Shown here: positions 60,554 to 64,000 of the stretch, in pieces
Position numbering within the stretch: the stretch's first letter is position 1
Layout: every line of letters begins with the position of its first letter
Origin: SXVE01 sp036388895
Lineage (GTDB): Bacteria; Acidobacteriota; Blastocatellia; Pyrinomonadales; Pyrinomonadaceae
Direction of reading: 5' to 3'
NCBI GenBank assembly: GCA_036388895.1
Contig: DASVQY010000025.1
Coordinates: 134,653 to 198,652 of the forward strand
DNA length: 64,000 nt
The notes under the pieces: model-generated
Databases searched by the model: none
Told to the model about the DNA's origin: nothing
The model's input: only the letters and a program-made list of their open reading frames with translations
Translations under genes and position numbers: made by a program

Positions 60554-60745
60554 ATTTATTTTAGGACAGCGAACCGCAAAGAAACGCTTGTTCAAGATTA
60601 AGATGCAAAGTTTAGTAATTGGTTTATTACGTAAAGTCTTTGAGATTTGGTTTCAAAACTTTCATTAAGAGTAAGTTCCCTTTTGTATCTATATTAAATG
60701 TTAGAATTATTTATTTGAATTTCATTTTTTAAGTCATTTCCTTTT

Positions 60746-63700
60746 CTATTCATCAATAACAGGCTCTTGTTTGCGGGTTTTCCTTCTTTCCGCGCGCCAT
60801 TTCTTGCGCATCGCCGCGACGTTGAATTTGTCGCGCTTGTTGTCGCGCATATTTTCGATTTCGTGCTGCACGCGGGCGGAAATCAAGCGGTAGGCTTCGG
60901 TTTTCGGAACGCCTTTGACCATTTCCGCCAGCTCGTCGTATTCGAGAAAGCGTCCGACTCGTGCGCCGATGCTCGCGCCGATACTGTTCGGGTTCGGAAT
61001 AGTCGCGCCCTTCGGAAACGCTTCGTATGTTCCCCAGATGTAAATCGGCAGAATTCCGGTCTTATTGTTCAATGCGAGATAGCCGATGATCGGTTTGAAT
61101 TCCGACATTTCTCCGGTCAAAGAGCGCCCGCCTTCAGCGAAGATGAGCGTGTTGTAGCCTTCGTTTAATATTTGCGTGACGTGACGCAGAGATTGACGCA
61201 GACTTCCCGTTCGCTCAATCGGAATGAGCGTCGTGAAGTTGTTCATATAAGCGCGTTTGTATTTGGTGTCAAACCAATAATCAGCCGCAGCGACCGCGAC
61301 GGTTTGTTCCGCAGCTTCTTTGCCGAGCGCCTTTTTTACAAGTCCGGTGTCGAGATGCGAAGCGTGATTCGGCGCGACGATAAAATTCGTATGCACCGGA
61401 ACGTTATCACTGCCTTCGATTTTCGTGTTCAGGACGTTTTCATAAAGCCGTTCCTGTGCAAAATCAATTAGTTGATTTCCAACGCGGCGGACAATTGACG
61501 GCACGAAAATTTCGTCTTCTTTTTTCTCTTCCGTCTTCGGTTCATCGACGATTTGCTTGCGTTTATCAACGCGCTGAACTGCGGTTAAAAGTTCACGCAC
61601 CGTTTGCACTTCATTTAAAGTGTCAGGCGAGAGAACGCGACCGCCCGCGTCTTCAACCGCCGCTTGCAGTTCGACGAACATTAACGAGTCAAAGCCTAAA
61701 TCAGTAAGTTTTTCTTCCAAAGCGATTTCAGAAAGCGGACGATTTGAAACACTCGCAACGATTTTGCGAATCCATAAAGCCGTATCGTCACCTTTCGATT
61801 CCGAAACGATTTGAGTTTTGCTTTTCGCCTTTTGTTCGAGTGTTTGAAGCATCTCGACAATCAGCGGACGCTTCACTTTTCGCGTCGCCGTGCGCGGCAG
61901 TTCAAACGGCGTCAGGTGCAGAATCTTGACGCGCTTGAAAAATGGAATCGAAGCGGAAATTTCGCGAAAATGCTCTTCAACTTTTTTGTTCGTTTCGGCT
62001 CTCGATAAAGCTATGTCGTGTTCGTAATCCGCTACGACCAGCGCGGAAACTTTTTCGCCCCCGTCTTCGTCCGGCAGCCCAACGATCGATAATTCCTTGA
62101 TAAACGGCGAAGTCCCGTATAAATCTTCGATTTCGTCCGGGTAAATATTTTTGCCGTTTGAGTCAATAATTACGTCTTTCGAGCGTCCGACGATGAAAAG
62201 ATTTCCGTCTTCGTCGAGCCGCCCTAAATCGCCCGTTCGCAGCCATCTGTCCTGCAAAACAGCTTCGGTCGCTTCCTCGTTGTTGTAATAACCGAGCATA
62301 ACGTTCTGCCCACGCGCCAAAACCTCGCCGACGCCGTTTTCATCGGGAGAATCAATTTTTACTTCGACGCCGGGCAAAGGTTTACCGACGCTTCCGCGAA
62401 GCAGTTTATTTCCAGGACGTGCAACGGTTAAAACCGGTGCCGATTCGGTCAAACCGTAGCCTTCTAAAACCGTAAAACCTAATCCGTGCAAATCCTTCTG
62501 AACTTTTTCGCTCAAAGCCGAACCGCCGCTGATTAAATAACGCATTCGTCCGCCCATTCCTTCGTGAATAGGGAAGAAGATAATGGGACCCAAATTAAAC
62601 GGCGTGTTGTCGCGTATCCACGCATTAAATTCAATAATGTTGTCGGCTAAATCGGCAAACAAATCCCCGCGTTCTCTGAGCCGTGTTTTGATTCTCCGGT
62701 GCAGCATTTCCCAGAGTGCGGGAACGCCGACCATTCCTGTAACGTGGTTGTTTTCAATGGCGCGAGTCAATTCTTCGCTAGAAAGCTCGTCCAAATATGT
62801 GATTTGCGTTCCGTTGGAAAACGGCGTCAGAAATCCGGCAGAAAACTCAAATGTATGATGCAGCGGCAGAACCGACAAAACCCCGTCAGTAATGTCCATA
62901 TCCAGAACGCTCGACAGCATCGAAATCATATTGACGAAATTTTTGTGCGAAAGCATAACAGCTTTCGGCGTTCCGGTGGTGCCACTCGTAAATATCAGAG
63001 ACGCAACCGAATTCGACAAAATTTTATTAGGAAGCAACGCGAGACTTCTCGCTTCTTCCGTTTCGTCACGCATTTCGAAAACTTCGTCGAACGTCCAGAC
63101 ATTTATTTCAAGCCCGGCATCGAGAAGTTTTTCCGATAAGTCTGGATTTTCATCAGCTAGTTTCTGCGAAATAACAATCGCCGACGCTTCGCCCGCACGC
63201 GCAAAATTGGCGATTTCCGCTGCAGAGCTTGCCGGATCAACTGGAATTACGCTCGCGCCGGTTTTCAGAATTCCGAAATATGTCAAACCCCATTCGGGCA
63301 TATTATGCGAAAAAAGAATCACTCGCTCGCCGGCTTTGATGCCTTTTTCTGCCAGAAATCCGGCGGCGCGCAGCGTCAATTCGCGCACGTCGTCGTAGGT
63401 GTATTGCTCTTTTTTGCCGCCGCGTTCGATTCGCATCGCCACGCGTGTACCGAACCTTTTCGTTGAAGTGTCGAACAAATCGAGCAAATCCTTGTAAGTG
63501 TAAGCGCGTCTTTCCTGAATCTTTAAATCTTCTTCGAGCTGTGGTAGAACCCATTTCCGCATTCCCGGAAAATGAACTTTCAGCCAGTAATCATACCAAT
63601 CCAATTTTTCGGGGTACCACGGCAAAAGATTTTTTTCTTCGTCAGCCACGAGCGACATCAAAGCGCGCAGGTTGTCGGCGCGATAAAGATACTCGTTGTC

Positions 63701-64000
63701 AATCGTAAACGGCTTGAACATCGCAAAAGCATCAATCGTCTCGGCGGTCGTCTGCTCGAATTTTTCGACCGATTTCTGCAAATCCGAAACGATGTTTCCC
63801 AAACGTCCGCCCGCCCAGCGCGGCTTCGCTTTTTCGAGCAGATCATCGGCTCGCCGCGCCAGTTTATTAAACATCGGCGCGCTGAAAAGTTCGTAAGTTC
63901 GCTGCGAAACCGGAGCGGCTTCGATCATCGCCGCGACATTATTTACTAATTTATTTCCCGTTTCTTTTTCCTGAAAATACTCGCGTTTGTAAAGGCTGAC
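60746..64000 (-). CDS. Multidomain lipid enzyme: reductase-like tail, AMP ligase, ACP, PlsC acyltransferase (5' end outside window)
   Basis: The frame is open to the right edge: the 24 codons before the first internal ATG contain no stop, so the N-terminus is cut. Counted from that ATG, residues 1-130 look like the C-terminal part of a fatty-acyl-reductase-type SDR. An AMP ligase follows (FTSGTTGTPK, 313-322; GYGLTESAPV; RTGDLGRLDEDG), then a phosphopantetheine carrier with DLGFDSL (Ser748), then an acyltransferase with NHASHLD (HxxxxD, His855, Asp860) and FAEGGRS. It can therefore load an acid onto its own carrier and transfer the acyl group, presumably to a lipid acceptor. Lipid or wax-type product is inference. 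Confidence 0.9.
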   Translation of the reverse strand, partial: VSLYKREYFQEKETGNKLVNNVAAMIEAAPVSQRTYELFSAPMFNKLARRADDLLEKAKPRWAGGRLGNIVSDLQKSVEKFEQTTAETIDAFAMFKPFTIDNEYLYRADNLRALMSLVADEEKNLLPWYPEKLDWYDYWLKVHFPGMRKWVLPQLEEDLKIQERRAYTYKDLLDLFDTSTKRFGTRVAMRIERGGKKEQYTYDDVRELTLRAAGFLAEKGIKAGERVILFSHNMPEWGLTYFGILKTGASVIPVDPASSAAEIANFARAGEASAIVISQKLADENPDLSEKLLDAGLEINVWTFDEVFEMRDETEEARSLALLPNKILSNSVASLIFTSGTTGTPKAVMLSHKNFVNMISMLSSVLDMDITDGVLSVLPLHHTFEFSAGFLTPFSNGTQITYLDELSSEELTRAIENNHVTGMVGVPALWEMLHRRIKTRLRERGDLFADLADNIIEFNAWIRDNTPFNLGPIIFFPIHEGMGGRMRYLISGGSALSEKVQKDLHGLGFTVLEGYGLTESAPVLTVARPGNKLLRGSVGKPLPGVEVKIDSPDENGVGEVLARGQNVMLGYYNNEEATEAVLQDRWLRTGDLGRLDEDGNLFIVGRSKDVIIDSNGKNIYPDEIEDLYGTSPFIKELSIVGLPDEDGGEKVSALVVADYEHDIALSRAETNKKVEEHFREISASIPFFKRVKILHLTPFELPRTATRKVKRPLIVEMLQTLEQKAKSKTQIVSESKGDDTALWIRKIVASVSNRPLSEIALEEKLTDLGFDSLMFVELQAAVEDAGGRVLSPDTLNEVQTVRELLTAVQRVDKRKQIVDEPKTEEKKEDEIFVPSIVRRVGNQLIDFAQERLYENVLNTKIEGSDNVPVHTNFIVAPNHASHLDTGLVKKALGKEAAEQTVAVAAADYWFDTKYKRAYMNNFTTLIPIERTGSLRQSLRHVTQILNEGYNTLIFAEGGRSLTGEMSEFKPIIGYLALNNKTGILPIYIWGTYEAFPKGATIPNPNSIGASIGARVGRFLEYDELAEMVKGVPKTEAYRLISARVQHEIENMRDNKRDKFNVAAMRKKWRAERRKTRKQEPVIDE

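Noticed and set aside
1..64000. CRISPR arrays, prophage, insertion sequences, rRNA, tmRNA, SRP RNA, RNase P RNA
   Set aside because: No spaced repeats, transposase or integrase frames, or signature RNA sequences were found on either strand.

Overview
This 64-kb stretch is ordinary bacterial chromosome: about 48 protein genes, short gaps, moderate GC, and no rRNA, recognisable tRNA, CRISPR, phage or insertion-sequence genes. Lipoproteins, SecA, TonB-like proteins and many signal peptides point to a Gram-negative cell. The mix of secreted peptidases, a CRTAC1-type FG-GAP/ASPIC-UnbV protein, a Ski2-like helicase and unmatched secreted proteins suggests an acidobacterium, perhaps Blastocatellia/Pyrinomonadales. 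That placement is inference from gene content. No marker gene was compared.

Layout. 1-9.5 kb, minus strand: a lysine/diaminopimelate cluster (lysC, a dapE-like M20 peptidase, dapB, dapA and an edge-truncated dapD) interleaved with a serine hydrolase, a GNAT, a small P-loop kinase, a P1 peptidase and a lipoprotein. lysC is preceded by a TTGACA-type promoter and a lysine riboswitch (L box). 9.6-19 kb: an SDR, a large acyl-CoA synthetase with a charged insertion, a zinc ribbon, CHAD, CDF transporter, DUF488, AlkA-like glycosylase, a methyltransferase and a secreted unknown. 19-35 kb: a segment bounded by the two halves of one DEAD/DEAH (Ski2-like) helicase on opposite strands. Between them lie a TolA/TonB-like pair, secA, a second TonB-like protein, and a minus-strand run (MBL hydrolase, M14 peptidase, malQ, two small proteins, CRTAC1-like). 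35-64 kb: amidase, DUF885, M19 dipeptidase, an R/Y/N/Q-rich secreted protein, a five-PAS GGDEF-EAL protein, S9 peptidase, beta-lactamase-like hydrolase, APC permease, S41 protease, NTF2-like protein, radical SAM protein, epimerase, M20 amidohydrolase, a double-domain M16 protease and an edge-truncated multidomain lipid enzyme (SDR-like tail, AMP ligase, ACP, PlsC).

Themes. Twelve peptidases or amide/beta-lactam-type hydrolases, most with export signals, plus an amino-acid permease, fit a cell that degrades peptides outside the cytoplasm or in the periplasm. The lysine branch makes diaminopimelate by the succinylase route and appears to be under riboswitch feedback.

Most notable observation: inverting about 14.4 kb (roughly 19,015 to 33,450) would join the helicase halves head to tail into one gene of about 913 codons, split exactly between its two RecA-like domains. 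Either this genome carries a recent or reversible inversion (or a working split helicase), or the assembly is inverted here.
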